In this document: one piece after another, positions 36,775 to 46,687 of the stretch
How the letters are laid out: each line of letters starts with the position of its first letter
Numbering within the stretch: the stretch's first letter is position 1
Made by a program: the position numbers and the translations under genes
From: Lachnospiraceae bacterium G11
GTDB lineage: Bacteria; Bacillota; Clostridia; Lachnospirales; Lachnospiraceae
Length of the DNA: 64,000 nucleotides
Assembly (NCBI GenBank): GCA_900103495.1
Contig: FMWZ01000013.1
Location: 1 to 64,000, forward strand
Direction of reading: 5' to 3'
The notes under the pieces: model-generated
What the model saw: the letters and a program-made list of their open reading frames with translations, nothing else
Told to the model about the DNA's origin: nothing
Databases searched by the model: none

Positions 36775-38449
36775 AAGAATTCTTCAGAAGTTTAGCTTAA
36801 TACCTGAGATTCTGTTATGCGGTCTCTTCTTCTATCTGGTATATATCAAGTGCGGCCTCTGGTTTGAAACCAATGACGACTTAATAATAAATGACTTGTT
36901 AAGAGGAGCAATCACAGGACAACCGGAGTATCACACAATCTATAACTCTGTAATTCTGACTGCTCCGTTATCTTTCTTATATCGAATTGCGCCGACCATT
37001 CCTTGGTGGGGTGGTTTTCTCATTCTATGCAATGGCCTATCAGTTCTTATACCCTTGGATGCTGTTGTAAAGAGAGGAAGGAGCTTATTCTCCATAATTT
37101 TAGGCTCTGTCACAATTGCTTTGACTATTTTGCCTTCTCTGTATTTAAGGGGAAGGATTCAATATACTTCAACGGCTATGATTCTTGCTATAGCGGGATT
37201 TGTTGCTGTGACTTTATATGAAAGTACCGCAGGATTGTGGCTTTTCGGAATATGCGAATTTCTTGCATTCATAATTAGGCCTGAAGCTATGGAGATTATT
37301 CTGCCCATAGGATTTGGGCTATTGTTTGTGGGACTCTCCGAAACAGAAGAAGATATTACTGAGGGACTTAAGAAGATAGCAATTTCAATAGGAATTGCAT
37401 TTGCCATACTTCTTATTGGCTATGCAACGAAATACCTGGTTTATGGCGGCAGCAAATGGGAAGCAAGTAGGACTTATGAGTCGGGCAGACAGCAAATGTT
37501 CGACTACACAGGTATCGCTGAGTATGACGAGATAAAAGAGAATTACAAAAGAGGAGTGACGAAAAGAGAGTACGATGCTTTCAGTCATTCTCTTGTGTTG
37601 GATTATGAACACCTGTCCGAAACCGTGCAGGCAGCATCTTATGTAAGCGAAGAAAAAGTGGATAATCCCACGATTTTAGAGACTCTTCGCTACGTATATT
37701 TTGATTCCTATTTTGGAATTGATGGGCAATTTAAGAAACTGGGATATCCTCTGATTGGAGGCTGGGTTCTTCTCCTGATAGTTTCGATCATATACGGAAG
37801 AGTACAGGGATTTATCGGCTTTGCAGTTATTTACCTTATAACTAAAGGGGTTACTTGGGGATACATTTTTATGAAGGGCAGGATGCCTGTACGAATCATG
37901 CTCCCCTTATACATCTTGGAGTTGATGTGCCTCGTTGTTATGGCGTTTCTTTTCGTAAATGATGAGACAGAAAGGAAGAACTGGCTAAAGTATCTTACGA
38001 TACCAGTCATAGCTGCTTTGGGATTTGCTTGTTTTATCTCGGCAAAAGAGCAATTTCTCACTACTTCTGATCAAATGAAATCTTATCCAATCCTTCGAGA
38101 AATGGAAACAGAGATTTCAAATTACTGCAAGATACATAACGATAAGAAGTTTATTCTTAGCACATACATCTATTCAAACTATAGAAGAAGCGTGTTTGAC
38201 GTCGGTGAAGACAATCCTGATTACATCTACGCAGGCGGATGGTTTTCTTGTTTGCCAAGTGTTAAAGAGGAGAATTATTCTTACCTTAATTCGGGATACG
38301 TTTATTTTATAACAACCGCTGAATCCATTAACGGAAACGTTGAGGCTGAGCTAAATTATCTCAATGAAAGATATGATTATAAACCTCAGAAAGAGGATAC
38401 TTTGAGCCTTATCACAGGTGGAGAGGCTGCGGTTTATAGAGTTAGGTAA
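36761..38449 (+). CDS. GT-C-like membrane protein, NDD family paralogue 2
   Basis: This 562-aa polytopic protein has an N-terminal helix (about 15-32) followed by ETNDDLIINDLLRGAITGQP, then LSFLYRIAPTIPWWGG, FDYTGIAEYDEIKENY, GRMPVRIMLPLYILEL and YAGGWFSCLP. These line up in order with the proteins at 31677 and 44888. The N-terminal helix and Asp pair fit a GT-C fold with the active site facing out. No database family name comes to mind with confidence. The start codon lies inside the GtrB-like gene, which suggests translational coupling and a functional pairing. Confidence 0.7.
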   Translation: METFRRILQKFSLIPEILLCGLFFYLVYIKCGLWFETNDDLIINDLLRGAITGQPEYHTIYNSVILTAPLSFLYRIAPTIPWWGGFLILCNGLSVLIPLDAVVKRGRSLFSIILGSVTIALTILPSLYLRGRIQYTSTAMILAIAGFVAVTLYESTAGLWLFGICEFLAFIIRPEAMEIILPIGFGLLFVGLSETEEDITEGLKKIAISIGIAFAILLIGYATKYLVYGGSKWEASRTYESGRQQMFDYTGIAEYDEIKENYKRGVTKREYDAFSHSLVLDYEHLSETVQAASYVSEEKVDNPTILETLRYVYFDSYFGIDGQFKKLGYPLIGGWVLLLIVSIIYGRVQGFIGFAVIYLITKGVTWGYIFMKGRMPVRIMLPLYILELMCLVVMAFLFVNDETERKNWLKYLTIPVIAALGFACFISAKEQFLTTSDQMKSYPILREMETEISNYCKIHNDKKFILSTYIYSNYRRSVFDVGEDNPDYIYAGGWFSCLPSVKEENYSYLNSGYVYFITTAESINGNVEAELNYLNERYDYKPQKEDTLSLITGGEAAVYRVR

Positions 38450-38454
38450 TATAT

Positions 38455-39531
38455 ATGAGTGAAGTAAAATCTAAAAGAATACCTTCAATCGAAGTATTAA
38501 GAAGCCTTGCCATGTTCATGGTTATCACCATGCATTATCTTGACAAGGGAAAAGTAAATATAAGCCTTGGCGAGACCCAGACCATTTGGAGTGTTCTGGG
38601 CTGGCTTTTGCACTCTTTTTGTATAGTTGCTGTTAACTGCTACGTGCTTATCAGCGGCTATTTTTTGGTGGAAAGCAAGTTTAGGTGGCAGAAACTGGTG
38701 GAACTGGTTAGCCAGGTGCTTTTCTATTCAATTCTTGTACCGATAGTAATGTTTGCAATAGGGATACTGCCTGCATCGGAGATTTCACTATATAAGTTAT
38801 TCCTGTATGTATTCCCTATACACACAGAACACTACTGGTTCGCAACATCATATATTGTCATGTATACCTTCTCCCCCCTATTGGCGGCGGGAATTAAGAA
38901 TATGGAGAAGAAATCGCTTCAGGTTACCATTGCAATATCGCTCCTGCTTTTTTCGGTGGCAAAAACGATTCTCCCCATTCAAATGGAGTTTGACAGATTT
39001 GGTTATGATGCCCTGTGGTTTATTATTTTATTCATGATTGCCGGATACATAAGACTTTATGGAATAGACGCAATTAAGGAGTCAAAAAAAGGCTTGATTA
39101 TCTATATCTGTGGAAGCTTTTTCACTTTTGTCCTGGCGTTTGCAATAAGGGCAATCAGCCTTAGAGTTGGCAAGATGGGTTATTTTATAACTAGGACCTT
39201 TGATTATAACCATTTGATATGTCTGATTAGTTCGGTAGCATTATTCTTATGCTTCTTGTACTGGAATACGTCAGATAACAAGCTTACCAGACTTGCAGTT
39301 GCTATCGGGCCCTACACATTTGGCGTTTACCTTCTCCACGAACAGTGGGAGATGCGACATGTGTGGCCTAAACTTCTTCAAACAGGCAAATTTGCAGGAA
39401 CTGGATTGCAATTTTTTCATTGGATAATCAGTATACTAATAGTTTTCTGGGTTGGAATCGGAGTGGATTTCCTACGAAGCAAACTGTTCAATATGATTAA
39501 GAATAAGACATCAAAGGAATTGGATAAATGA
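38455..39531 (+). CDS. Acyltransferase family 3 (OafA-like) membrane protein
   Basis: This 358-aa protein has about ten membrane helices. The catalytic Arg-His pair is in SIEVLRSLAMFMVITMHYLD (first helix), and VNCYVLISGYFL with FATSYIVMYTFSPLL are typical of acyltransferase 3 proteins that O-acetylate surface sugars using acetyl-CoA. The length is that of the single-domain form without an SGNH tail; the SGNH protein at 33307 may supply that activity separately. The stop overlaps the next start by 4 bp (ATGA). Confidence 0.9.
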   Translation: MSEVKSKRIPSIEVLRSLAMFMVITMHYLDKGKVNISLGETQTIWSVLGWLLHSFCIVAVNCYVLISGYFLVESKFRWQKLVELVSQVLFYSILVPIVMFAIGILPASEISLYKLFLYVFPIHTEHYWFATSYIVMYTFSPLLAAGIKNMEKKSLQVTIAISLLLFSVAKTILPIQMEFDRFGYDALWFIILFMIAGYIRLYGIDAIKESKKGLIIYICGSFFTFVLAFAIRAISLRVGKMGYFITRTFDYNHLICLISSVALFLCFLYWNTSDNKLTRLAVAIGPYTFGVYLLHEQWEMRHVWPKLLQTGKFAGTGLQFFHWIISILIVFWVGIGVDFLRSKLFNMIKNKTSKELDK

Positions 39532-41081
39532 TAGATACCGGGCTTAAGACTATCTTGAATAGAATAAAGCCGCAGTGGAAGGCCGCTTTCATCAGTGCCT
39601 TTATTATTGGTATCCTGACCCATATGTATGTCATGACCAATAATCTGATGACTCCTGATGGAACTTGGAATATATACTCTGACCAGGACATGATATATCT
39701 TGGCAGGCAGTTTCTTATGTATGCGTGCAAGATTAGCTCTTATTATAATCTTCCCTGGCTTAACGGCTTACTGGCGATTGTTTACATTGCCTTGACGGCG
39801 GCGGTAGTAGTAGAGGCATTTGATGTTAAGAGTGTAGTTATTTCAGCACTTGTAGGTGGGCTTATGGTAACATTTCCTACCGTAGCGTCCACCTTCTGTT
39901 ATGTCTTCACAATAGACGGATATATGTTGGCACTACTTTTATCAGCGCTCGCTGTTCTTATAACAGATAAGTTTAAGAAGGGCTGGATTGCGGGAATAGT
40001 GCTTATTGGATTGAGCCTTGGAATATATCAGGCATACTATTCATTTGCTATTCTTCTTTGTATCTTGATTCTTTTAATGCAAATACTTAAGAACATGGAT
40101 ACAAAAGCAATTCTTTTAAAGGCGGCCAAGTACTGTGGAATGGGCATAGGAGGTTACGTTTTCTATGTGTTAACCCTTAAAGCTATGCTGGCTCTTAGAC
40201 ATATCGAAGTCACAGGCTACCAGGGAACCGATAAGCTTCTCGGCAACCCTTTTGTGAATATAAAGGAAGGCATATTAGCATCTATAAGAACGTTTGCTTC
40301 TTTTGGAGTAAAGCATAACGTTCTCACAACGACTCCTACAATGACTGTGGCATATGTGATTACATTAATTGTGGGGGTGGCTCTATTCATTTACATGTTC
40401 ATTAAGAATGGAGCTATAAAGAAATGGGATAAGATTGTTTTAGCTATAGTGCTTATCGCATTTATTCCCGTTGGAACATCCTTGGCAGCAGTAATGGAAC
40501 CTAAAGTATTCTTTCACCTTTTAATGAGAATGCCGTGGGCATTATTCTTCGTATTCATCCTCAAACTGGTTGAGGATAGTTCTTATGAGAACAAATTCGA
40601 TAAGAATACGATAATTAAACGGTTGGTTATGGTTGTTACACCAATAGCTACCGCTATACTGATATTTGAGTTTGCAGTAGCGGCTAACACCGTGTATTTT
40701 ACGCTTAATGAAAGATATGAGAAGACGTACGGCCTTTGCCTTAGAATAGTCGATAGGCTTGAAGAGACTGAGGGATATAAAACAGGTGACCATGTCGCGT
40801 TAATGGGAGGCTATCCAGACAGAGAGTACTATCCCGAGACCTGCATTACATGGCGGGATTTATCGGGATACTTTGATCCTAACGGAGAATATGTTGTAAG
40901 TGACAGCGGAAAACTAAGTGACTTCTGCTATCATTACCTAAATTTCACCATAGTTCCTGCAACTTATGAGGAACATGGAATAATAGCTAATTCCAAAGAA
41001 TACCTTGAAATGCCTAAGTTTCCTGACAAAGATAGTGTCAAGGAAATAGATGATATTTGGGTAATAAAGCTAAACGGATAA
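39528..41081 (+). CDS. GtrII-like membrane glucosyltransferase, paralogue 2
   Basis: This 517-aa polytopic protein is clearly related to the one at 34234: AAFISAFIIGILTHMYVMTNN matches AFISAFLIGILTHLPAFVND, and TPDGTWNIYSDQDMIYLGRQFL is the corresponding catalytic-loop region. LGIYQAYYSFAILL and LNERYEKTYGLCLRIVDRLEET are shared near-identically with paralogue 1 (LQKRYEKTYAYCLRLADRIEQT). Duplication followed by divergence in the catalytic loop suggests different sugars or acceptors. It probably uses the single GtrB-like partner at 35839 or an ArnC-like enzyme at 54106. Confidence 0.82.
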   Translation: MIDTGLKTILNRIKPQWKAAFISAFIIGILTHMYVMTNNLMTPDGTWNIYSDQDMIYLGRQFLMYACKISSYYNLPWLNGLLAIVYIALTAAVVVEAFDVKSVVISALVGGLMVTFPTVASTFCYVFTIDGYMLALLLSALAVLITDKFKKGWIAGIVLIGLSLGIYQAYYSFAILLCILILLMQILKNMDTKAILLKAAKYCGMGIGGYVFYVLTLKAMLALRHIEVTGYQGTDKLLGNPFVNIKEGILASIRTFASFGVKHNVLTTTPTMTVAYVITLIVGVALFIYMFIKNGAIKKWDKIVLAIVLIAFIPVGTSLAAVMEPKVFFHLLMRMPWALFFVFILKLVEDSSYENKFDKNTIIKRLVMVVTPIATAILIFEFAVAANTVYFTLNERYEKTYGLCLRIVDRLEETEGYKTGDHVALMGGYPDREYYPETCITWRDLSGYFDPNGEYVVSDSGKLSDFCYHYLNFTIVPATYEEHGIIANSKEYLEMPKFPDKDSVKEIDDIWVIKLNG

Positions 41082-41091
41082 GGAAAAAAGA

Positions 41092-41946
41092 ATGGTATCA
41101 ATGATTATCGTGGACTATAAGTCCATGGATAAAACAATTGAATACATAAAAGACTGCGCCTGGAATATTGAGGGCCTTGACCATTTTGTGATTGTTGATA
41201 ACGCTTCTGAGGTGCCTTTCGAGCCGAAAAGAACCTCCGTAGAGGGGAAAGAGGTCTACATAGTATCATCGGGCGAGAATGACGGATATGCTAAGGGTAA
41301 TAATCTTGGCGCCAAGACTGCTAAAGATATTTGGAATGATGATTACTACATCTTTTCCAACAATGACCTGAAATTCCAGAAGCTCTTTTTTCTTGATGAG
41401 CTTCTAAGGCCTTTTAATGATGATTCAAATATTGCTGTGGTAGGGCCCAAGGTCATAGGCCTTTCCGGTGACAATCAGAACCCCCTTCCTGATCTCACAT
41501 GGAAGCAGATGCTGTTTGGCCATTTCTTAAGCCTTCTGCCTCCAAAGGGTATGGTTAAAAGCAGTCCTCTGCAAACTACAAAAGGAAGAACTAAAGCCGT
41601 AGTAGGCGCGTTTTTGTGTGTGGATTCCAAAGCGTTTTGGGATGTTGGAGGATTTGATGAGAACACATTTCTTTTTGTGGAAGAAATGATTCTTTCAAAA
41701 CGATTTGAGAAAATTGGAAAATACATGTATTACAATGACACGGTTGAGATAATACATGAACATGGAACCACGGTGAAGAACACAGTTGGAATAATAAAGA
41801 GCCTTAAAGTGGACTTTGATTCCAGGTATTACTACGCCAAGGAATACTGTAATGCAGGAAAGGAATGGCTGATACTTTCAAAGGTTAATTTCCACATAGT
41901 AATGGCATTATTTAGACTGAAGAAGAGTATAAAGGGAAATAGATAA
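41092..41946 (+). CDS. GT2-family glycosyltransferase (rhamnosyltransferase-like)
   Basis: This 284-aa enzyme opens MIIVDYKSMDKTIEYIKDC with HFVIVDNAS (about residue 32), then ENDGYAKGNNLGAK and FSNNDLKFQ (DxD-equivalent). FLCVDSKAFWDVGGFDENTFLFVEE (about 185-205) carries the acidic pair expected of inverting GT2 enzymes. The layout resembles dTDP-rhamnosyltransferases such as WbbL, but donor identity is inference. AAGGAAAA precedes the start. The next gene follows after one base. Confidence 0.85.
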   Translation: MVSMIIVDYKSMDKTIEYIKDCAWNIEGLDHFVIVDNASEVPFEPKRTSVEGKEVYIVSSGENDGYAKGNNLGAKTAKDIWNDDYYIFSNNDLKFQKLFFLDELLRPFNDDSNIAVVGPKVIGLSGDNQNPLPDLTWKQMLFGHFLSLLPPKGMVKSSPLQTTKGRTKAVVGAFLCVDSKAFWDVGGFDENTFLFVEEMILSKRFEKIGKYMYYNDTVEIIHEHGTTVKNTVGIIKSLKVDFDSRYYYAKEYCNAGKEWLILSKVNFHIVMALFRLKKSIKGNR

Positions 41947-41947
41947 G

Positions 41948-43747
41948 TTGTCAGAGCAGAATAAAACTATTAATAGAATAGAGAAGTACCTGATTCCGAT
42001 AATTTTGGGACTTATGCCTTTGGTTAACTTCAACCAGGGTGTGGACTTCATAGACAGTATGTACAGCCCAGGGAATTTTGTATTCTTTAAGCAGATGAAA
42101 GGGACTTGGGTTGTAGCAACGTTTCTTGCAAACGAAATTGGGCACCTATTCACCATGCTTCCCGGCGGAGGAACCTATGTTGGCATCAGGCTATATACCA
42201 GCTTAGTTATAAGTGCCATTGCGTTAATCGCCTATTTTACTTTACGTAAGAGAATGCCGTGGTACATTACTGCGGTCGGTGAAACAATAGCCATTTGCTT
42301 GTGCTGGTGTCCTACAACTATTCTGTATAACTACCTAACATATTTGTTCATGACCATCGGACTTATTCTTTTATATAAGGGTTTGACCGAAGAAAAAAGA
42401 ATGTTCTTTATCCTGGCAGGACTATCCATGGGACTTAATCTTTTTGTGAGATTCCCGAACGTGGTTGAGGTAGGATTTATTCTTGCGGTATGGGTGTACG
42501 GAATCTTAAAGAAGAAAAAGTTTATAGAGGTATTTATAGAGACTGACTGGTGCATACTGGGTTATTGCCTTGGAGTTGCCGTATGCATGGGAATCATTAC
42601 TCTTTTATATGGCAGCGATGCATACGCAAATATGATTACATCTTTGTTTGGCATGACCGGGGATAACGCATCATATAAACCCATTCAAATGGTGTTTGCT
42701 GTTCTCAGAGAGCTTAGAATAGGCTTGAAGTGGCCGCTAATTATGGCTGTGCCTGTGGTAGCATTGTCTGTTGCTTTTAAATTTGCTAAAGGAAAGGCAG
42801 TCAAAGTATTAAAGGTATTATCGGTTCTGGCCATGCCTACAGCAATTCTCCTTTGCATGAAGCTTGGAATGTTCAACAGGGATTACAACTCATATCAATC
42901 CATTATGGGACCTGCTGTAACATTCGTAATAATAGCAATAGTTGTATCAGTCTTAAAGATTTTCAGCAAAAAAACGGATGCAGACACAAAACTTATATAT
43001 GGTTTAATGCTTTTATGTATAGCTATTACTCCTCTTGGAAGTAATAATGCACTGTTTCCTGTTTATAATAACCTGTTTCTTATCTGCCCCATTATCCTTA
43101 TGGCCATTTGGAAAGAAGGGGTTAAATTCAAGAATTCCAATATGGCATTCCCCGGAATGGTAATGGTTTCCGGAATGATTCTGTTGTTATTCATCCAGAC
43201 AGTGTGTTTCGGTTCGACTTTTGCATTTCGTGGACATAAATACACCTCAGAGCGAAACGATTTTGTTGAGAATAATGATATTCTTTATGGCTGTACAACC
43301 AATAACGAAAGAGTAGAAGCCATAGAGGAATTGACTTCATATTGGAACGAGAACAAGACTGATAAAGTCCTTCTATTAGGCAATATTCCGGGAGTATCTT
43401 ACTTTTTAAATGTACCTACAGCTATTCCCACAAGCTGGCCTGATCTTGGTTCATATTCTTATGAAACATACAAGACTGATATGAAAGAGCTTGAAGGAAG
43501 GATTGATGAGAAGGGTGAGGAGCTTCCCACAATTATTCTAAGTTTTGGTGCCAATGCAGTAATAACAAATGACAAAGATGCCCAGGAGTGGTTTAATGAA
43601 AACAAAGAGGACGGAGAGGGCTATTTGGATGTAATGCTTTCTGATCCCAAGTACTCTGACATGGGTGAATTTATCAAAAAGTATGGATATGAGATGCAAT
43701 TACGAAACGAGAAGTTTGTAGTGTATACTGCATCAAACAATAAATAA
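41948..43747 (+). CDS. Polytopic membrane protein of unknown function, TTG start
   Basis: This 599-aa protein has about 12 hydrophobic segments followed by an outside C-terminal domain of about 150 residues with YGCTTNNERVEAIEELTSYW and LLGNIPGVSYFLN. An early loop has NQGVDFIDSMYSPGNF with acidic residues in the GT-C position. I do not recognise the family. The TTG start has AAAGGG eleven bases upstream; the next in-frame Met lies inside the first helix, so TTG is more likely. Its size and layout parallel the NDD-family paralogues, although the motifs differ. Confidence 0.6.
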   Translation: MSEQNKTINRIEKYLIPIILGLMPLVNFNQGVDFIDSMYSPGNFVFFKQMKGTWVVATFLANEIGHLFTMLPGGGTYVGIRLYTSLVISAIALIAYFTLRKRMPWYITAVGETIAICLCWCPTTILYNYLTYLFMTIGLILLYKGLTEEKRMFFILAGLSMGLNLFVRFPNVVEVGFILAVWVYGILKKKKFIEVFIETDWCILGYCLGVAVCMGIITLLYGSDAYANMITSLFGMTGDNASYKPIQMVFAVLRELRIGLKWPLIMAVPVVALSVAFKFAKGKAVKVLKVLSVLAMPTAILLCMKLGMFNRDYNSYQSIMGPAVTFVIIAIVVSVLKIFSKKTDADTKLIYGLMLLCIAITPLGSNNALFPVYNNLFLICPIILMAIWKEGVKFKNSNMAFPGMVMVSGMILLLFIQTVCFGSTFAFRGHKYTSERNDFVENNDILYGCTTNNERVEAIEELTSYWNENKTDKVLLLGNIPGVSYFLNVPTAIPTSWPDLGSYSYETYKTDMKELEGRIDEKGEELPTIILSFGANAVITNDKDAQEWFNENKEDGEGYLDVMLSDPKYSDMGEFIKKYGYEMQLRNEKFVVYTASNNK

Positions 43748-43764
43748 TAAGAATCGAGAAAACG

Positions 43765-44895
43765 ATGATTAATTTTAATGTACCGCCCTTTACAGGGAAA
43801 GAATTTGATTACATGAAACAGGCTGTTGAAGCACAGAAGATTTGTGGAGACGGTCAGTTTACAAAGAAATGTAACGAATGGATTGAAAAGAAAACAGGAA
43901 CAGGTAAGGCTTTACTTACCACTTCTTGCACACACGCGCTTGAGATGGCAGCATTGCTTTGTGATATTAAGCCCGGAGATGAAGTTATTCTTCCCTCATA
44001 TACTTTTGTATCAACAGCAGATGCATTTGTATTAAGAGGAGCAACAGCAGTATTTGTTGATATCAGACCTGATACCATGAATATTGATGAGAAACTCATT
44101 GAGGATGCTATCACAGATAAAACTAAGGTCATTGCGCCCGTCCATTACGCAGGTGTTGGTTGCGAGATGGATACTATCATGGATATCGCTAAGAGACATA
44201 ACCTTAAAGTTGTTGAGGATGCCGCTCAGGGTATTATGGCAACGTACAAGGGTAAGGCTCTTGGAGCAATTGGTGATTACGGCGCATTCAGTTTCCATGA
44301 GACAAAGAACTACTCAATGGGTGAAGGTGGAGCTGTTCTCATTAAGAACCCTGATGATGCTGAGATGGCTGAGATCTACAGAGAAAAGGGAACTAACAGA
44401 AGCCAGTACTACAGAGGCCAGGTAGATAAGTATAGATGGATGGAGTTTGGTTCATCCTACCTTCCCAGTGATATGAATGCAGCTTACCTCTACGCTCAGC
44501 TTGAGATGGCAGATGAGATAAACGATGCGAGAATGCACGTTTGGAACATGTATAACGAGGAACTTTCAGATCTTAAGGAAGCAGGAAAGATTGAACTTCC
44601 TTATATCCCTAAAGAGTGTGTTCATAATGCTCACATGTTCTACCTTAAGACAGCTAACCTTGATGAGAGAACCAAACTTATTGACTTCCTTAAGAAGAAT
44701 GAAATTCTCTCAGTATTCCACTATGTACCTCTTCATACTGCTCCTGCAGGTGTTAGGTACGGTAGATTCCACGGCGAGGATAAATACACCACCAAAGAGA
44801 GCGACAGACTTGTAAGACTTCCTCTCTACTATGGACTTAAGGATGATCAGGTCGAGTATATCGTAAGCAAAGTAAAGGAATTCTATAATGCGTAA
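43765..44895 (+). CDS. wecE: dTDP-4-amino-4,6-dideoxygalactose transaminase
   Basis: This 376-aa PLP enzyme (also called RffA) aminates dTDP-4-keto-6-deoxyglucose to dTDP-4-amino-4,6-dideoxy-D-galactose. MINFNVPPFTGKEFDYM, CGDGQFTKKCNEW, DIRPDTMNIDE, FSFHETKNYSMGEGG (PLP Lys about residue 182), EKGTNRSQYYRGQVDKY and VFHYVPLHTAPAG follow the enterobacterial protein closely along its whole length. Sugar supply by RmlA/RmlB is not in the window. The product could be formylated or acetylated by the enzymes at 59651 or 53582. It overlaps the next gene by 8 bp. Confidence 0.93.
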   Translation: MINFNVPPFTGKEFDYMKQAVEAQKICGDGQFTKKCNEWIEKKTGTGKALLTTSCTHALEMAALLCDIKPGDEVILPSYTFVSTADAFVLRGATAVFVDIRPDTMNIDEKLIEDAITDKTKVIAPVHYAGVGCEMDTIMDIAKRHNLKVVEDAAQGIMATYKGKALGAIGDYGAFSFHETKNYSMGEGGAVLIKNPDDAEMAEIYREKGTNRSQYYRGQVDKYRWMEFGSSYLPSDMNAAYLYAQLEMADEINDARMHVWNMYNEELSDLKEAGKIELPYIPKECVHNAHMFYLKTANLDERTKLIDFLKKNEILSVFHYVPLHTAPAGVRYGRFHGEDKYTTKESDRLVRLPLYYGLKDDQVEYIVSKVKEFYNA

Positions 44896-46687
44896 TTTCG
44901 CAAAAAAGAATGAAAACCTAATAATATCCATAGCAGTCACCTTAGTAATGGTGACTGTTATTGGTATATGCTTTGATTACTATTATCAGGCCAATGACGA
45001 CATAACGATTAAAAATATACTCTCAGGGGTTTATACAGGAACTCCTGAAAGCAGAAATATACAGATGCACTACCCCATGAGCTTACTAATAAGTTTGCTG
45101 TATCGAATCGGGAGAGGAATTCCCTGGTACGGCTTGCTTTTATGTACGGCTCATTTTTTCTCTTTTGGATATATAGCTTACAACACCAATAAAGTAATAA
45201 ATAAAACTTGGGTAAAGGTATTACTGTCTGCTATAGAGGTTGCGCTCTTTACAAGTGCTATGCTTTATGAAATCGTATTTACTCAGTACACAGTTACTGT
45301 GGGAATCATTTCGGCAGCAGGAATGTTTGGACTTTTCCTTTCTGATAGGACACTTGAACCTAAGGCATTTATCAAAGCAAACATCCCCAATTTCATATTG
45401 ATTTTCGTAGCGTTTATTACAAGATCAGAGATGCTTCTCCTTATGATGCCATTCATCTGTCTGGCCGGTTTATTCAAGTGGACCGACACAGATAAAGAAA
45501 CTAACGAGAAAGCATTTGATAAGAAAAACTTACTCAAATATTTTGGTGCATTTGCCATTATCCTTGTTTCTTTGGGGATAGGTCAGCTGATTCATACAGT
45601 TGCGTATTCTAATCCTGAATGGAAAGAATTTGTAAGATTCTTTGATAACAGAACAGAGCTATATGATTATCAGTTTGTTCCATCATACGAAGGAAACGAA
45701 GCCTTCTATGACAGCATTAACTTAGGCAAAGAGGAAGTAACCCTTCTTGAAAATTATAACTTTGGAATAGATTCAGATATTACCGCAGATACGCTTAAGC
45801 AGGTGGCAGATTATGCCAAGAGTTTAAAAGGTGATAATGGTAGCCTCATTACCAGAATGAAAGCCGCTCTTCCTGACTATAAGTACATATTAAGATATGG
45901 GCAGGAGAATGATGTATATGGTAAGAACTTACGAGAATTATATCTCGTGGGAATGCTTATGCTTGTTCTTTTAATCATTAAGAATAACGAGCTTATCCGT
46001 ATTTGGCAGCCGGCACTTCTCTTTATGGTTCGAAGTGGGCTATGGCTTTATATGATTTCAACAGGACGATACCCTGCAAGAATTACCCATTCTCTCTACT
46101 TTATTGAACTTGTACTCATCATAGGAATGATAATCTTTCAGGCTAAGAAAGAAAGACAGAAGAGATTTCCTATGGCGACAGTCCTTGCCATAATGTTATT
46201 TGCCCTATTCTCAGTAAGTGTATTTGCAATTAACTACCAGAAAGTTCAGGCGGAAAGCATTCAAAGAAACAAAGCAAATGAAGAGAAAGTAGCTCTTCAC
46301 GAATACTGCAAAACTCATTCAGATAACTTCTACTTTGTAGATGTTTACTCTTTCTGTTCATCAATGAATGACCATGTGGAATACTCAGAGAAAATCTTTG
46401 AGGATGTGGATAACAGCATAAATAATTATGATTATCTTGGTGGCTGGATTATGAACAGTCCTCATACATGGGATAAACTTACAAACTATGGAATAGTGAA
46501 AGAAAAGGATGAGATAGAAAAGAGTATAACTGACAAAGAAAATGTCTATGTAATAGTTCGAGACGACAGAGACACAGATTGGATTAAGGACTACTACAAA
46601 ACAAAAAGAGACATCGAAATCGATGTCTCTGAAGTAGATAAAATTGCTGATATTTTCGGGATCTATTCTATTGGCAAATTGAATTAA
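44888..46687 (+). CDS. GT-C-like membrane protein, NDD family paralogue 3
   Basis: This 599-aa polytopic protein has a first helix at about 12-33, then YQANDDITIKNILSGVYTGTP, SLLYRIGRGIPWYGL, YDYQFVPSYEGNEAFYD, GRYPARITHSLYFIEL and YLGGWIMNSP, in the same order as in the proteins at 31677 and 36761. It is the longest of the three, with an extra stretch in the middle loop. A GT-C type transfer reaction is inferred. Its coupling to wecE (8 bp overlap) makes the WecE sugar a candidate substrate. Its last 20 bp overlap the opposing GT4 gene. Confidence 0.7.
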   Translation: MRNFAKKNENLIISIAVTLVMVTVIGICFDYYYQANDDITIKNILSGVYTGTPESRNIQMHYPMSLLISLLYRIGRGIPWYGLLLCTAHFFSFGYIAYNTNKVINKTWVKVLLSAIEVALFTSAMLYEIVFTQYTVTVGIISAAGMFGLFLSDRTLEPKAFIKANIPNFILIFVAFITRSEMLLLMMPFICLAGLFKWTDTDKETNEKAFDKKNLLKYFGAFAIILVSLGIGQLIHTVAYSNPEWKEFVRFFDNRTELYDYQFVPSYEGNEAFYDSINLGKEEVTLLENYNFGIDSDITADTLKQVADYAKSLKGDNGSLITRMKAALPDYKYILRYGQENDVYGKNLRELYLVGMLMLVLLIIKNNELIRIWQPALLFMVRSGLWLYMISTGRYPARITHSLYFIELVLIIGMIIFQAKKERQKRFPMATVLAIMLFALFSVSVFAINYQKVQAESIQRNKANEEKVALHEYCKTHSDNFYFVDVYSFCSSMNDHVEYSEKIFEDVDNSINNYDYLGGWIMNSPHTWDKLTNYGIVKEKDEIEKSITDKENVYVIVRDDRDTDWIKDYYKTKRDIEIDVSEVDKIADIFGIYSIGKLN

